Below, one piece after another: positions 28,226 to 36,838 of a DNA stretch of 52,875 nucleotides (position 1 is its first letter; every line of letters begins with the position of its first letter). The notes beneath the pieces are model-generated. The model was not told the DNA's origin. It ran no database searches and was given only the letters and a program-made list of their open reading frames with translations. Source of the stretch: an uncultured Pelagibacteraceae bacterium (GTDB taxonomy: Bacteria; Pseudomonadota; Alphaproteobacteria; Pelagibacterales; Pelagibacteraceae); contig CACANS010000004.1 of NCBI GenBank assembly GCA_902533945.1, forward strand, positions 1-52,875. The letters run 5' to 3'. A program made the position numbers and the translations under genes.

Positions 28226-28253
28226 TTAATATACTATATAAATTTGAAATCAA
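28226..28253 (-). promoter_or_regulatory. Candidate sigma-70 promoter for nrdAB
   Basis: On the minus strand a TTGATT hexamer (28248-28253) is followed after 16 nt by TATTAA (28226-28231), leaving about 50-60 nt to the nrdA ATG. The -35 hexamer is directly next to the GAAC-N7-GAAC box. AT-richness makes chance matches likely, so only the combination is convincing. Confidence 0.45.
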
Positions 28254-28255
28254 TA

Positions 28256-28270
28256 GAACATATATAGAAC
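28256..28270 (-). promoter_or_regulatory. LexA/SOS-type operator GTTC-N7-GTTC upstream of nrdAB
   Basis: The plus strand reads GAAC ATATATA GAAC (GTTC-N7-GTTC on the minus strand), an exact match to the alphaproteobacterial LexA box. It is embedded in an 11-nt tandem repeat (28253-28274; 10 of 11 bases identical). It lies about 90 nt upstream of nrdA and 50 nt upstream of the divergent phosphomutase gene, and abuts the candidate nrdA -35 element, where a bound repressor would block RNA polymerase. Confidence 0.6.
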
Positions 28271-28320
28271 ATACAAAAAAAATATCAATAAAAAAGTTAA
28301 AAAAATGTACATATATTTAA

Positions 28321-29766
28321 ATGCTAAAATCCATAAAAATTGATCCTTTAGGTTTTAGAGAATACGATGCGCGATGGTTGTATCCTGAAAAGATAAATTC
28401 AGAGGGGATAAAATTAGTAGGTAAAGGTTTTGGAACACAAATTAATAATAAAATAAAAAATCCAAGAGTTTCGGTTGGTCACGATTACAGATCATATAGT
28501 GAAGAAGTAAAGAAGAGTTTTGTAGATGGTTTAGTCTCAACTGGGTGTAATGTTGAAGATATAGGGTTATGTTTATCACCAACAATCTATTTATCGCAAT
28601 TTAAATTAAATACTGATGCAGTAGCAATGATTACTGCAAGCCACAATGAAAATGGCTGGACAGGAATTAAAATGGGTATTGAAAAAGGTTTAACACACTG
28701 TAAAGACGAAATGTCTGAACTGAAAGATATTGTTCTAAATAAAAAATTTATTAAAGGTGACGGTTCTTATAAAAAAATAGAAGATTTTGCTAAAATTTAT
28801 ATCGATGATTTGTCTAAAAATAAAATTAAAAAAAAAATCAAAGTAGTTGTTGCTTGTGGCAATGGAACAGCAGGAATTTTTGCACCAGATATTTTAAGAG
28901 GAATTGGGTGTGACGTTGTAGAATTAGATTGTAATTTAGATTTTAATTTTCCAAAATACAATCCAAATCCAGAGGATATGAAAATGCTTCATGAAATAGC
29001 TAAATCAGTAAAAGAAAACAATGCTGATGTTGGATTTGGTTTTGATGGAGATGGTGATCGTGTTGGAGTAATTGATAACAATGGAAACGAAATTTTTGCA
29101 GATAAAATCGGTTTACTAATTGCAAGAAATATTTCAAATAAACATCAAAATTCAAAGTTTATTGTAGATGTTAAATCTACTGGATTGTTTGAAAAAGATG
29201 CAATTTTAATAAAAAATAATTGTAAAACAATATACTGGAAAACTGGACATTCTTATATAAAAAGAAAAGTTAATGAAGATAATGCAATAGCTGGTTTTGA
29301 AAAAAGTGGACACTTTTTCTTTAATAAACCTTTGGGATATGGATTTGATGATGGAATAAATTCTGCAATACAAATTTGTCATTTATTAGATAACCAAAAT
29401 TCAAAAATTAGTGAATTAAATGAAAGTTTGCCAAAAACTTTTCAAAGTCCAACAATGGCTCCTTTTTGTAAAGATGAGGATAAATATATTTTAATTGATA
29501 ATTTAACCTCTAATATTAAAAAATTAAAAAATGATAATATTAAAATAGATGGACTAACTATAAATAAAATATTGACAGTTAATGGAATTAGATTTTCTTT
29601 AGAAGATGGTTCGTGGGGATTAATAAGAGCATCCTCAAACAAACCTTCATTAGTGGTTGTTACTGAAAGTCCTGCATCTGATGATAGAAAGAAAAAGATC
29701 TTTGAATTCATTGATGAATTACTCCAAAAAACTGGCAAAATTGGTGAATACGACCAAAAAATTTAA
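28321..29766 (+). CDS. Phosphomannomutase/phosphoglucomutase family
   Basis: Alpha-D-phosphohexomutase of 481 residues. The phosphoserine loop is ITASHNENGWTG, the metal loop FGFDGDGDRVG, and the sugar-specificity segment GFEKSGHFFF; a C-terminal phosphate-binding domain follows (VVVTESPAS). It interconverts hexose 1- and 6-phosphates for polysaccharide and nucleotide-sugar synthesis (glucose or mannose; phosphoglucosamine mutase is less likely from the GFEKSGH loop). The gene is divergent from nrdA and convergent with the TauE-type gene. Confidence 0.88.
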   Translation: MLKSIKIDPLGFREYDARWLYPEKINSEGIKLVGKGFGTQINNKIKNPRVSVGHDYRSYSEEVKKSFVDGLVSTGCNVEDIGLCLSPTIYLSQFKLNTDAVAMITASHNENGWTGIKMGIEKGLTHCKDEMSELKDIVLNKKFIKGDGSYKKIEDFAKIYIDDLSKNKIKKKIKVVVACGNGTAGIFAPDILRGIGCDVVELDCNLDFNFPKYNPNPEDMKMLHEIAKSVKENNADVGFGFDGDGDRVGVIDNNGNEIFADKIGLLIARNISNKHQNSKFIVDVKSTGLFEKDAILIKNNCKTIYWKTGHSYIKRKVNEDNAIAGFEKSGHFFFNKPLGYGFDDGINSAIQICHLLDNQNSKISELNESLPKTFQSPTMAPFCKDEDKYILIDNLTSNIKKLKNDNIKIDGLTINKILTVNGIRFSLEDGSWGLIRASSNKPSLVVVTESPASDDRKKKIFEFIDELLQKTGKIGEYDQKI

Positions 29767-29773
29767 TTTAGAA

Positions 29774-30607
29774 TTAAATACTTAGATATCTATATAAAAA
29801 GATAGTTCCTACTACATATAAAAAAATCCCAAAAAAACTCTGTAATTTTGATTTATCAAGTTTATGAACTCTGTTAGCTCCTATTCTCGCCATAAACATG
29901 GTTATTGGTATAAATATTAAAAAAGCAGGAATATTTATAAATCCTACGCTTAATGGTAAATCAGCTTTTAAAAAAGAACCTGAAATTAAAAAACCTATTG
30001 CACCAAATAAAGAAATCACTGAACCAATGGCGGCTGCACTACCTATTGCTTTATTAATTGGATAGCCAAAATATTTTAAGATAGGAACATTCATAATTGC
30101 TCCTCCTATGCCCATAGTAGATGAAACAAATCCTGAAACAAAACCAAGTAAAATCCTTGGCATTAGATTAAAATTCACTTTTAACTTATCTGTTTTATCC
30201 TTAATGTTTAATAAGTAAGCTCCACACAAATAAACGATTATAGTAAAAAATAATAAAAGAGATTTGGTATGCAAAATAGCTGCAAATGTAGTTCCTGATA
30301 AAACTCCAATTATTACAAAAATTGCATAATTTTTGATAACACTAAAATCAACTGATCCATGTTTTTTATGAGTTAGTACAGAAATTATAGAAGTGGGGAT
30401 AATTATTGCAAATGAAGTGCCAACCGCTAAATGCATCAAATAATCCTGATTTATGTTTAAACTGTCAAAGATAAAAAATAGAAAAGGAACAGTAATAAGC
30501 CCACCTCCAATTCCAAACAATCCCGCAAGAAAACCAACTGGAAAAGCAGTGAGGACCATTAATAATATGAAAAAAAAATATTCGTTTGTAATAATTGAAC
30601 TAATCAA
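29774..30607 (-). CDS. TauE/SafE family membrane permease
   Basis: The 277-residue inner-membrane protein has about eight hydrophobic helices. The duplicated family motif is visible in GLFGIGGGLITVPFL (first half) and STMGIGGAIMNVPIL (second half). Members move sulfite, sulfoacetate, taurine-derived or other organosulfur anions, but most are unassigned. It follows the dusA gene by one base on the same strand. Substrate is not deducible. Confidence 0.88.
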   Translation of the reverse strand: MISSIITNEYFFFILLMVLTAFPVGFLAGLFGIGGGLITVPFLFFIFDSLNINQDYLMHLAVGTSFAIIIPTSIISVLTHKKHGSVDFSVIKNYAIFVIIGVLSGTTFAAILHTKSLLLFFTIIVYLCGAYLLNIKDKTDKLKVNFNLMPRILLGFVSGFVSSTMGIGGAIMNVPILKYFGYPINKAIGSAAAIGSVISLFGAIGFLISGSFLKADLPLSVGFINIPAFLIFIPITMFMARIGANRVHKLDKSKLQSFFGIFLYVVGTIFLYRYLSI

Positions 30608-30608
30608 T

Positions 30609-31592
30609 CTACCCTACTGATCTTGCTTGAGGTGCTAATTTGACTTTATCCATAATATGATCAATTTTTTGCACATCAGCATCTCTAACACACATATTTT
30701 TTGTCAGATAATTTTTCCAAAAACTCGAGCCAGTTTTTCCATGAAACAAACCTAAAGTATGTCTCATTATTTGATTCATTCGAGTTCCATTTTTAATTTC
30801 ATTTTTAACATACGGAACTAATTGTTCTATTACTTGTTCTCTAGATAAAACATTATTATTATTAAATAGTTCTTTTTCAATTTCAGCTAGCATATAAGGT
30901 GAATGATAAATTGATCTTCCTATCATAACTCCATCAACTTTATTTAAATGATTTTTAATTTCATGCGTTGATGAAATTCCACCATTAATAATTATTTCAA
31001 GATCTTTAAAATCTTTTTTTAATTTATACACCATTTCGTATTTTAATGGAGGAATATTTAAATTCTGTTTAGGAGTAAATTTTCCTAGCATAGCTTTTCT
31101 TGCATGAATTATAAATGTTTTAACTCCAGTTGATTTTAAATGATGTATAAATTTAAATAAACTTTCATAATCATCAACATCATCATAACCAATTCTTGTT
31201 TTTACAGTTACTGGAAGTTTTGTTTTTGTTTGCATTTCACTTAAACATTCAGCTACAAGTTTTGGTTCTTTAATTAAACAGGCTCCAAATTTATTTTTTT
31301 GTACTTTTTTACTAGGGCATCCTAAATTTAGATTAATTTCATCATATCCAAATTCTTCACCAATCTTAGCGGCCGATGCTAAAAGTTTTGGCGATGATCC
31401 CCCTAACTGTAATGCTACTGGTTTTTCTTTTAAATTAAACGAGAGTAATTTTTTTTTATCCCCTCTATCAATCGCTTCTGAAACAATCATTTCAGTATAA
31501 AGTAAGACATTTTTACTAATTAATCTTAGGAAATATCTTTCATGACGATCTGTGCAATCCATCATTGGTGCTACGGAGACTATTCTATTCAT
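30609..31592 (-). CDS. dusA: tRNA-dihydrouridine synthase A
   Basis: FMN enzyme reducing uridines in the tRNA D-loop. SVAPMMDCTDRHERYFLRLI is the DusA-type start, with TEMIVSEAI, then ALQLGGSSP and NLNLGCPSKKVQKNKFGACL, which contains the catalytic Cys. VKTRIGYDD and IIHARKAML (FMN phosphate/tRNA pocket) complete the barrel. The 'CTDRHERYF' wording and the length of 327 separate DusA from DusB and DusC. It lies 24 nt downstream of rpoZ. Confidence 0.94.
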   Translation of the reverse strand: MNRIVSVAPMMDCTDRHERYFLRLISKNVLLYTEMIVSEAIDRGDKKKLLSFNLKEKPVALQLGGSSPKLLASAAKIGEEFGYDEINLNLGCPSKKVQKNKFGACLIKEPKLVAECLSEMQTKTKLPVTVKTRIGYDDVDDYESLFKFIHHLKSTGVKTFIIHARKAMLGKFTPKQNLNIPPLKYEMVYKLKKDFKDLEIIINGGISSTHEIKNHLNKVDGVMIGRSIYHSPYMLAEIEKELFNNNNVLSREQVIEQLVPYVKNEIKNGTRMNQIMRHTLGLFHGKTGSSFWKNYLTKNMCVRDADVQKIDHIMDKVKLAPQARSVG

Positions 31593-31616
31593 AACCTTAA
31601 TAGATATATTATTTTT

Positions 31617-32135
31617 TTAAGAATTTGAAGTTTCAGTTTCTTCTTTAGAAGATTGTTCTGTTTCTTCTTCTTTAATTGTATCTAAAGATACATCTTCATC
31701 TGAATTTTCTGGTATATTTTGATCTGCTATTTCTGAACTTTGTTTTAGTTCAGATAAATCTTCTTTTGTAACTTGGATTTTTTCTGGAACTTTCCTAGCT
31801 CTTTTTGATGGCAAAATAGGTGTACCACTTTTTGAAACTTCACCTTTGTATAAATTTTCGAAGTCATCACCTATAATTTCATCAACATCTTCACCATCAT
31901 CAACTTGCTCAATATGTTTTCTCAGTTTATAGACTGCACTATCAATTAGCTCGCTAACTTTTACATTGTCATTAGCTATTTCTCTTAATGAAATAACAGT
32001 ATTTTTATCATTATCTCTTTCTAACGTAGGTTCGATTCCTGAATTTAATTGTGTTGTTCTTTCCTTTGCAACTAAAACTAATTCGTAGGGACTTTCGACT
32101 TTGTCGATACAATCTTCAACTGTTACTCTTGCCAT
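31617..32135 (-). CDS. rpoZ: RNA polymerase omega subunit with extended acidic tail
   Basis: The first about 85 residues are canonical omega: MARVTVEDCIDKV, SPYELVLVAKERTTQL, DNDKNTVISLREIA. Omega supports beta' folding and in many bacteria binds ppGpp. The total length of 172 exceeds the usual 90-130 because of a C-terminal extension, of which roughly residues 125-172 are rich in Glu, Ser and Asp and probably disordered. The usual neighbour spoT/relA is not present; dusA and an MFS gene flank it. Confidence 0.93.
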   Translation of the reverse strand: MARVTVEDCIDKVESPYELVLVAKERTTQLNSGIEPTLERDNDKNTVISLREIANDNVKVSELIDSAVYKLRKHIEQVDDGEDVDEIIGDDFENLYKGEVSKSGTPILPSKRARKVPEKIQVTKEDLSELKQSSEIADQNIPENSDEDVSLDTIKEEETEQSSKEETETSNS

Positions 32136-32176
32136 GCGAGGTATTTACCATTCAATATGACAAAATCAAGGAAATT

Positions 32177-33385
32177 CTATAATAATGTAGGATTTAACTT
32201 ACTCCTAATAAGAAATAATAAAAGTAAGGATAAAAATATATAAGTTCCAGATACAATAGATATATTTTCAATAGAGAAGCCAAGGTCAATTAAAATACCA
32301 AATAAAGCTGTTCCAAAAGCAGTTGCAAAAACCATTAGTGCTGTTGTTAAAGCTTTTATAGAACCAATATGCTTAACACCGTATATTTCTGCCCATGTAG
32401 AAGATCCCAAAACATTTGCAAGACCATTAGAAATTCCAATTAATCCTAGAAAAAAAAATGAAGAAATGGGGTTTTTAAAATAAAATAGAACTATAGCAGA
32501 AAGTAGTAAGGGTACATTCATATAAACTAATAAATTTCTACTTGAGTATCTATCTATTAAAAAACCAGAAAGAAATAATGTTATAACTGAAGTTATTGAA
32601 TAAACCATAAAGGATTGTGCAATAACATAAGGTCCCCAACCTTTTGAAGTTAGAATAAAAGATTGATAAACAAAAACGCCAGTTGCTATCCATGGCATTG
32701 CCAACATATTTAAACAAACAATATAAAATCTAAAATCTTTCAAAACTTCTATTCTTTTCCATTGTTTAATATTTTTCTCTTTAAAATTATCTTCATCAGA
32801 TGGTTCTCTGGAGTCTAAATTAATTTTTTTTACTAAAAAAAATGATGCTAATGGTAAAAAAATTATAACAAGTATAGATATAGCAATCCAAATATTTCTC
32901 CAATCAGTTAAGCCAAGAAGAAAAATCATTAAAACTGGTAAAATAAATTCAGCAGTTGAAAGTCCAAACCATCCTGTGCTTAAAGCTTTCCCTCTAGATT
33001 TATTAAAATATCTTGAAATTGTAGTTGTTGCTGTATGAGACATCATTCCTTGACCTGAAAATCTCATTAAAAAAATTGCAATAAATAAAATATAAACTGA
33101 TGAAATTTTTGAAAAAAAGAAACAAGAAAATGATAATAAAATTATTACTAATAATGAAAACTTTAAAATGTTTATATCGTCAATCTTTTTTCCTATCCAA
33201 ATCAACAGAAAGCTACTTAGTAATGTAGCAGAAGCATAAATTGTGCCAAATTGTCCATGTGTTATAGATAAATCGTTTCTAATACTTGAGTTAAAAATTC
33301 CTAAAAAAAAACTCTGTCCAAAACTCGAAAAAAATGTAAAAATAAATCCAAATATAATTACTTTTAAACTTAAATTTTTAAACAT
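32177..33385 (-). CDS. Major facilitator superfamily transporter
   Basis: The 402 residues form about 12 hydrophobic helices with a central charged loop (about residues 190-215). The first loop contains IGKKIDDINI, an MFS loop 2-3 motif, and the second half has LSGFLIDRYSSRN in the equivalent position, the signature of the internal duplication. It resembles monocarboxylate/nitrate-like MFS carriers only loosely; substrate and direction unknown. The gene is divergent from the dehydrogenase gene with 8 nt between start codons. Confidence 0.82.
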   Translation of the reverse strand: MFKNLSLKVIIFGFIFTFFSSFGQSFFLGIFNSSIRNDLSITHGQFGTIYASATLLSSFLLIWIGKKIDDINILKFSLLVIILLSFSCFFFSKISSVYILFIAIFLMRFSGQGMMSHTATTTISRYFNKSRGKALSTGWFGLSTAEFILPVLMIFLLGLTDWRNIWIAISILVIIFLPLASFFLVKKINLDSREPSDEDNFKEKNIKQWKRIEVLKDFRFYIVCLNMLAMPWIATGVFVYQSFILTSKGWGPYVIAQSFMVYSITSVITLFLSGFLIDRYSSRNLLVYMNVPLLLSAIVLFYFKNPISSFFFLGLIGISNGLANVLGSSTWAEIYGVKHIGSIKALTTALMVFATAFGTALFGILIDLGFSIENISIVSGTYIFLSLLLLFLIRSKLNPTLL

Positions 33386-33393
33386 ATTATTTT

Positions 33394-34263
33394 ATGAGTT
33401 GTAATGTAGCTTTCATAGGTCTTGGTGTAATGGGTTACCCAATGGCAGGTTATATATCAAAAGCAGGACACAATGTAACTGTTTTTAATAGAACCCAATC
33501 AAAAGCTGATAAATGGATAAAAGAATTCAAAGGAAATAAAGCTGATACACCAGCTAAAGCTGCTGCTGGAGCTGATTTTATATTTACATGTGTAGGTAAT
33601 GATAATGATTTAAGAGAAGTAACATTTGGTGAAAAAGGAATTTTTAAAACTATAAAAAAAGGAGCTGTATACATTGATAACACTACCGCGTCAGCAACTA
33701 TTGCTAGAGAAATTTATACTTATGCAAAAAAAAATAGTTTTGGATTTTTAGATGCACCTGTTTCAGGTGGTCAAGCTGGCGCTGAAAACGGTGCGTTAAC
33801 AGTAATGATAGGTGGAGACCAAGAAGATTTTGATAAAGCAAAAGATAAGATTGATTGTTATAGCAAAAAAATGAAGTTGCTTGGTAAATCTGGATCAGGA
33901 CAGTTAGCAAAAATGGTAAACCAAATATGTATTGGTGGTCTTGTGCAAGCTTTATCTGAAGCTATTAATTTTGGGATGAATGCAGGTCTTAAAATGGAAG
34001 ATGTAATAGAAGTTATATCAAAAGGTGCAGCTCAATCTTGGCAAATGGAAAATAGATACAAAACAATGATTGATGATAAGTTTGAATTTGGTTTTGCAGT
34101 AGATTGGATGAGAAAAGATCTTAAAATCGCAATTGAAGAAGCAAAAAAAAATAATTCACCACTTCCTATAACTGAAGTAATAGATAAATATTATGCTGAA
34201 GTACAAGATATGGGTGGAAATAGATGGGATACTTCAAGTTTAATTAGAAGATTTAGAAAGTAA
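33394..34263 (+). CDS. NAD(P)-dependent 3-hydroxyisobutyrate dehydrogenase family
   Basis: The 289-residue beta-hydroxyacid dehydrogenase has the Rossmann GLGVMGYPMAGYI at the N-terminus with NRT after strand 2, DAPVSGGQAGAENGALTVMIGG (substrate Ser-Gly-Gly), and GSGQLAKMVNQ, whose Lys is catalytic. Related enzymes act on 3-hydroxyisobutyrate, tartronate semialdehyde, or succinic or glyoxylic semialdehydes; the substrate is undetermined. The next gene begins 5 nt after its stop. Confidence 0.88.
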   Translation: MSCNVAFIGLGVMGYPMAGYISKAGHNVTVFNRTQSKADKWIKEFKGNKADTPAKAAAGADFIFTCVGNDNDLREVTFGEKGIFKTIKKGAVYIDNTTASATIAREIYTYAKKNSFGFLDAPVSGGQAGAENGALTVMIGGDQEDFDKAKDKIDCYSKKMKLLGKSGSGQLAKMVNQICIGGLVQALSEAINFGMNAGLKMEDVIEVISKGAAQSWQMENRYKTMIDDKFEFGFAVDWMRKDLKIAIEEAKKNNSPLPITEVIDKYYAEVQDMGGNRWDTSSLIRRFRK

Positions 34264-34268
34264 AAAGT

Positions 34269-34868
34269 ATGCAGCCAGCATACTATGAAAATTTAGAGGA
34301 AATTAAAAATAAGTATTGGTCAATGCTAGATGATGCGGTGACTAATAGAGGTTCACCGTTTAGAATTCCTGTTTTTATTTGTACTCATCAAAATGAAGTG
34401 GATGGTAGAATTGTTGTTTTACGAAAATCAGATAGAGGAAATAATTTATTACAATTTCACACTGATTTAAGATCTCCAAAGGTAGATATTTTAAAAAAAA
34501 ATAATAACGCTTCTCTAGTTTTCTACGATAAAGAAGAAAAGATACAATTAAGAGTAAAAGTTGAGTGTGAAGTAAATAATCAAAATTCTACAACCGAAGA
34601 GTCGTGGAAAAAAACTCAACATATAAGCAGACGTTGTTATTTAACAGATAATCCTCCAGGTACTACATCGGAAAATCCAACTTCTGGAATGATATCTAAA
34701 TTAGAAGATTTTGATTACACTATGGAACAAAGTGAAGAAGGTTATAAAAACTTTACAGTTATAAAATGTAAAATTAAATCTATTGAATGGCTTTATCTTG
34801 CAGCTAAAGGACATCGAAGAGCCAAATTTGATTTAGAAACTAATAAGAATGTTTGGTTAGTTCCTTAG
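34269..34868 (+). CDS. Pyridoxamine 5'-phosphate oxidase-like FMN-binding protein
   Basis: The 199 residues show a split-barrel PNPOx-like fold: RIVVLRKSDRGNNLLQFHTDLRSPKVDIL contains the basic FMN-phosphate-binding stretch, and NNASLVFYDKEEKIQLRVKVECEV the dimer-forming strands. It belongs to the broader 'pyridoxamine 5'-phosphate oxidase family' rather than canonical PdxH, as the PdxH C-terminal RLHDR-type motif is absent. The substrate could be a flavin-reduced or deazaflavin-reduced small molecule. It probably shares a transcript with the preceding dehydrogenase. Confidence 0.75.
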   Translation: MQPAYYENLEEIKNKYWSMLDDAVTNRGSPFRIPVFICTHQNEVDGRIVVLRKSDRGNNLLQFHTDLRSPKVDILKKNNNASLVFYDKEEKIQLRVKVECEVNNQNSTTEESWKKTQHISRRCYLTDNPPGTTSENPTSGMISKLEDFDYTMEQSEEGYKNFTVIKCKIKSIEWLYLAAKGHRRAKFDLETNKNVWLVP

Positions 34869-35744
34869 TTAATGTCCGCTGTCACTATAATTTTTATATC
34901 TGTTGTAGGTACACCAAGTTCTATTTTTTTTAATTTTTTTTAATTTTTTATGAGAATATCTGCTTCTCCAATCATAATTATTATCAGGAGCAATCCCTCT
35001 GCCTACCTCAGCAGCCATTGCACATTTTAAATATACTGGATTAAAAGGTTTGTCAGAAGTTGGCTCTAAAAAAACTAAATCTTTCATGTCTGGACAAGTA
35101 GGATCACCATGATCATACAAACTTTTTCCAAGGCTAAACTTATCACCTGTGCTCGGGCCTCCGATAATTGTATTGCCAACATGACTTTTTGAGCTTCCTT
35201 TGGTACATTCCCAAGCAAAACCTGCTACATGTGTTAATTCATGAAGTGTCATTAAAATTCTTTTGTGACTGCCGCGTATATATTTACTTTTTAAAAATAT
35301 ATATCCATGGTGCACAGACCCTTGGCCGCCATCTCGATGACTCACATCGACCCATGCGAAATATAATTTATTTGGATCATTAAAACCCAATTTAGTTAAA
35401 TAGGCATCAGGATAATTCATACCATAATTACCTTTGTATTTTTTATCAAATCGTACAAAAGAGATATCTAATTTTCCATCCTTTCTAAAATCATATCTAA
35501 ATTTTTGTTTACCTTTTGTCATATCAAGCATTTTTTGATTTGCTTCCAAGAGTTCAGACTCCATTTCTCCACTAATATCCCACTCATTATCTTTACTATT
35601 CTTGTTTAATAAGTATATGAAATGAACTTGGGGTTGATCTGTTACGTCAGGTTGATCTTCAAAAAATCTTCCTGGCTTTTCATCAGATGCAAATACTGAC
35701 GATGAAAAGATTAATAATATTAATGTTAATATAATTTTTTTCAT
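34869..35744 (-). CDS. Secreted protein with HExxH zinc-metallopeptidase-like motif
   Basis: The protein has a clear signal peptide (MKKIILTLILLIFSSSVFA, cleavage after residue 19) and a 270-residue mature domain with several Cys. HELTHVAGFAWEC at 168-180 contains HExxH (168-172) followed by xxG, as in metzincins, but the third metzincin His is replaced by Trp, so another residue would have to bind zinc. C180, C217, C241 and C278 could form disulfides. I do not recognise the family. A periplasmic or exported peptidase is plausible, but enzymatic activity is unproven. Confidence 0.6.
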   Translation of the reverse strand: MKKIILTLILLIFSSSVFASDEKPGRFFEDQPDVTDQPQVHFIYLLNKNSKDNEWDISGEMESELLEANQKMLDMTKGKQKFRYDFRKDGKLDISFVRFDKKYKGNYGMNYPDAYLTKLGFNDPNKLYFAWVDVSHRDGGQGSVHHGYIFLKSKYIRGSHKRILMTLHELTHVAGFAWECTKGSSKSHVGNTIIGGPSTGDKFSLGKSLYDHGDPTCPDMKDLVFLEPTSDKPFNPVYLKCAMAAEVGRGIAPDNNYDWRSRYSHKKLKKIKKNRTWCTYNRYKNYSDSGH

Positions 35745-35748
35745 TTTT

Positions 35749-36261
35749 TTAGAATATAGATTTTGAATATTTTTTCCAATTATCTTGATAATGCTTTGTA
35801 TTTACAAACACTGCTTTTTTTTCTTCTTCAGTAACTTCTCTTACAACTTTACCGGGCGATCCTATTACTAATGAGTTATCTGGTATCTCTTTGTTTTCAG
35901 TGATTAAAGCTTTTGCACCTATGATACAGTTTTTTCCAATCTTGGCGTTGTTAAGAATTACTGCACCAATTCCAATTAGACTATTGTCCCCTATCGTACA
36001 TCCATGAAGCATAACCATATGTCCAACGGTAACATTTTTTCCAATTTTTAAAGGATAACCGGGGTCTGTGTGTAAAACACTTCCATCTTGAACATTTGAT
36101 CCTTCGCCTATGTGAATATTTTCAATATCACCTCTTAAAGTTGCATTGAACCAAATACTAGAATTTTTTTCTAAAGTTACATCCCCAATAATAACTGCGT
36201 TAGGTGCGACCCAATTTTCGCCTGAATTTTTTGTTTTTTTATTTTCCAAATCGTAAAACAT
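35749..36261 (-). CDS. Gamma-carbonic anhydrase family protein (left-handed beta-helix)
   Basis: The 170-residue hexapeptide-repeat protein has metal ligands at H64 (VLHTDPG), H81 (VGHMVM) and H86 (LHGCTIG), the gamma-CA trio. [12 protein letters not shown] and [11 protein letters not shown](IENIHIG) are typical of the YrdA/PaaY/CaiE group. Many of these proteins bind zinc yet show weak or no anhydrase activity, so the true function may be different (bicarbonate supply or thioester hydrolysis). It lies 4 nt upstream of the secreted HExxH gene on the same strand. Confidence 0.88.
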   Translation of the reverse strand: MFYDLENKKTKNSGENWVAPNAVIIGDVTLEKNSSIWFNATLRGDIENIHIGEGSNVQDGSVLHTDPGYPLKIGKNVTVGHMVMLHGCTIGDNSLIGIGAVILNNAKIGKNCIIGAKALITENKEIPDNSLVIGSPGKVVREVTEEEKKAVFVNTKHYQDNWKKYSKSIF

Positions 36262-36280
36262 ACTTTATATAATACTTAAC

Positions 36281-36838
36281 ATGGCTCTTACAAAAACTCC
36301 AATATGTCATTTTGGAAAAAAAGCTGAAAAATTTGAATTAAATTCAACCGATAATAAAAAAATTTCACTTAATGACGTTAAAGGTGAAAATGGTACTTTG
36401 ATTATGTTTATTTGTAATCACTGCCCTTATGTTAAAGCTGTAATTGAAGATATTGTTGAAGATTGTAAAAAATTAGAAGCTAATAAAATAAAATCTGTAG
36501 CAATTTGTTCTAATGATGTGAAAAACTATCCAGAAGACTCTTTTGATAATATGATTAAGTTTTCAAATAATCATAATTTTGGATTTCCTTATCTTTTTGA
36601 TGAAACGCAAGAAATTGCAAAAAAATTTGGAGCTGTATGTACACCAGACTTTTTTGGTTATAATAAAAACTTAGAGTTACAATACAGAGGAAGAATTCGA
36701 GAACTAAAAGAGCTAAAACCAACTAGAGGTGGTGATAGTGATTTATACAAAGCAATGAAACAAATAGCTGAAACTGATAATGGTCCTAAAGATCAAATTC
36801 CAAGTATGGGCTGCAATATTAAGTGGATAAATAATTAA
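36281..36838 (+). CDS. Thioredoxin-fold (AhpC/TSA-like) protein with CNHC motif
   Basis: The 185-residue cytoplasmic protein has a thioredoxin fold. The redox motif is CNHC (Cys45, Cys48) in FICNHCPYVKAV, and VCTPDFFGYN supplies the cis-Pro region. The N-terminus KAEKFELNSTDNKKISLNDVKG resembles TlpA/AhpC-like proteins, with no signal peptide. The partner is unknown. Its stop overlaps the start of the following glycosyltransferase by one base. Confidence 0.85.
   Translation: MALTKTPICHFGKKAEKFELNSTDNKKISLNDVKGENGTLIMFICNHCPYVKAVIEDIVEDCKKLEANKIKSVAICSNDVKNYPEDSFDNMIKFSNNHNFGFPYLFDETQEIAKKFGAVCTPDFFGYNKNLELQYRGRIRELKELKPTRGGDSDLYKAMKQIAETDNGPKDQIPSMGCNIKWINN

Noticed and set aside
28232-28247. 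NrdR box upstream of nrdA
   Set aside because: Only one half-site (CTATATA) matches, there is no paired box at the expected spacing, and the nearby symmetric-looking repeat fits the LexA direct repeat better.
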